64,000 nt of DNA from Parolsenella catena (GTDB lineage: Bacteria; Actinomycetota; Coriobacteriia; Coriobacteriales; Atopobiaceae): contig NZ_AP019367.1 in assembly GCF_003966955.1 (NCBI RefSeq), forward strand, positions 372,001-436,000, read 5' to 3'. A program made the translations under genes and the position numbers. This document shows, piece by piece, positions 63,831 to 64,000 of this stretch (within the stretch, counting starts at the first letter, position 1; every line of letters begins with the position of its first letter). The notes below the pieces were generated by a model. The model was given only the letters and a program-made list of their open reading frames with translations. It did no database searches and had not been told where the DNA came from.

Positions 63831-63959
63831 CTACTTCCACAGCTTTTTGACGATGAGGACAACCAGGGCAACGACACCCAGGAACAGAGCGATCTGCAGC
63901 AGCGTTGCGGCCAGCGTGATAACGATGAACCAAATGAACTGCACGGTCGTTTCGTTCAT
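63831..63959 (-). CDS. Small membrane peptide (42 residues)
   Basis: MNETTVQFIWFIVITLAATL leads into a long hydrophobic helix ending with LIVKKLWK: a single-pass membrane peptide with a basic cytoplasmic end. A perfect GGGAGG site stands 6 bases before ATG 63959. The composition and ribosome binding site make it likely real despite its size. Function unknown; its position beside a toxin-antitoxin pair suggests small stress or membrane peptides but nothing firmer. Confidence 0.65.
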   Translation of the reverse strand: MNETTVQFIWFIVITLAATLLQIALFLGVVALVVLIVKKLWK

Positions 63960-64000
63960 GGTCGCCTCCCTGCTTCATTCAGTTATTTCATCCGTTAGAT

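Overview
The window is a high-GC chromosomal segment whose gene content points to an anaerobic actinobacterium of the Coriobacteriia, most like the Olsenella/Atopobium group. This is inferred from the cell-envelope set (AmaP, DUF2273, Asp23, then MurT-GatD), a bifunctional dCTP deaminase/dUTPase of actinobacterial type, a FeoB-associated cysteine-rich peptide, a GlnR-like orphan regulator and the GC-rich codon use. No taxonomic marker such as rRNA is present. Genes are densely packed on both strands. There is no intact transposase, integrase, prophage or CRISPR array.

Layout. 0-2.3 kb: two overlapping polytopic membrane protein genes (the first cut by the window edge). 2.3-4.7 kb: tyrS and an AbiEi/DUF559-like nuclease-fold protein. 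5-9.6 kb: U32 peptidase-family enzyme, two NifU C-domain proteins, dcd and lgt. 9.8-14.5 kb: yebC, then a wall/stress cluster (amaP, DUF2273, Asp23) running into murT-gatD. 15-18.3 kb: M20 amidohydrolase divergent from aspS. 18.8-25.6 kb, minus strand: a polysaccharide flippase, a coiled-coil FtsX permease with its ATPase, and gpmA. 25.7-30.9 kb: a FeoB-associated peptide, a glutamine synthetase homologue lacking several metal ligands, and a polar amino-acid ABC importer, followed by a GlnR-like orphan response regulator and an HtrA protease. 33.6-38.8 kb: ligA, a tyrosine phosphatase and a winged-helix/DUF3825 protein. 38.9-45.4 kb: pepT, a HAD phosphatase, a PTH2 hydrolase and a 1085-residue ABC-FtsX fusion. 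45.5-52.7 kb: endo/exonuclease/phosphatase, a small helical protein, thioesterase, GNAT, HelD-type helicase, SixA phosphatase and a YejK-type nucleoid protein. 52.85 kb: initiator tRNA-Met, followed by a 1.6-kb segment bounded by a duplicated tRNA 3' end and carrying one EamA transporter. 54.8-64 kb: a 3-hydroxyacyl-CoA dehydrogenase, dxs, an HD protein, a CmpB-type membrane protein, a decayed dehydrogenase, a zinc-ribbon protein, an M18 aminopeptidase, a PIN/antitoxin pair between direct repeats, and a 42-residue membrane peptide.

The most unusual content is in the gaps between genes. Four elements of 172-192 bp (plus a decayed fifth) share the same 25-bp terminal inverted repeats but have unrelated interiors. 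Three copies of a 36-bp palindrome are associated with two of them. Three other gaps hold degenerate arrays with a 30-31-bp period. A family of GGGGAC-type hairpins sits at many gene ends. I cannot assign a function to any of these. Among the genes, the most notable are the glutamine synthetase homologue with substituted metal ligands, the winged-helix/DUF3825 protein and the tRNA-flanked cassette.
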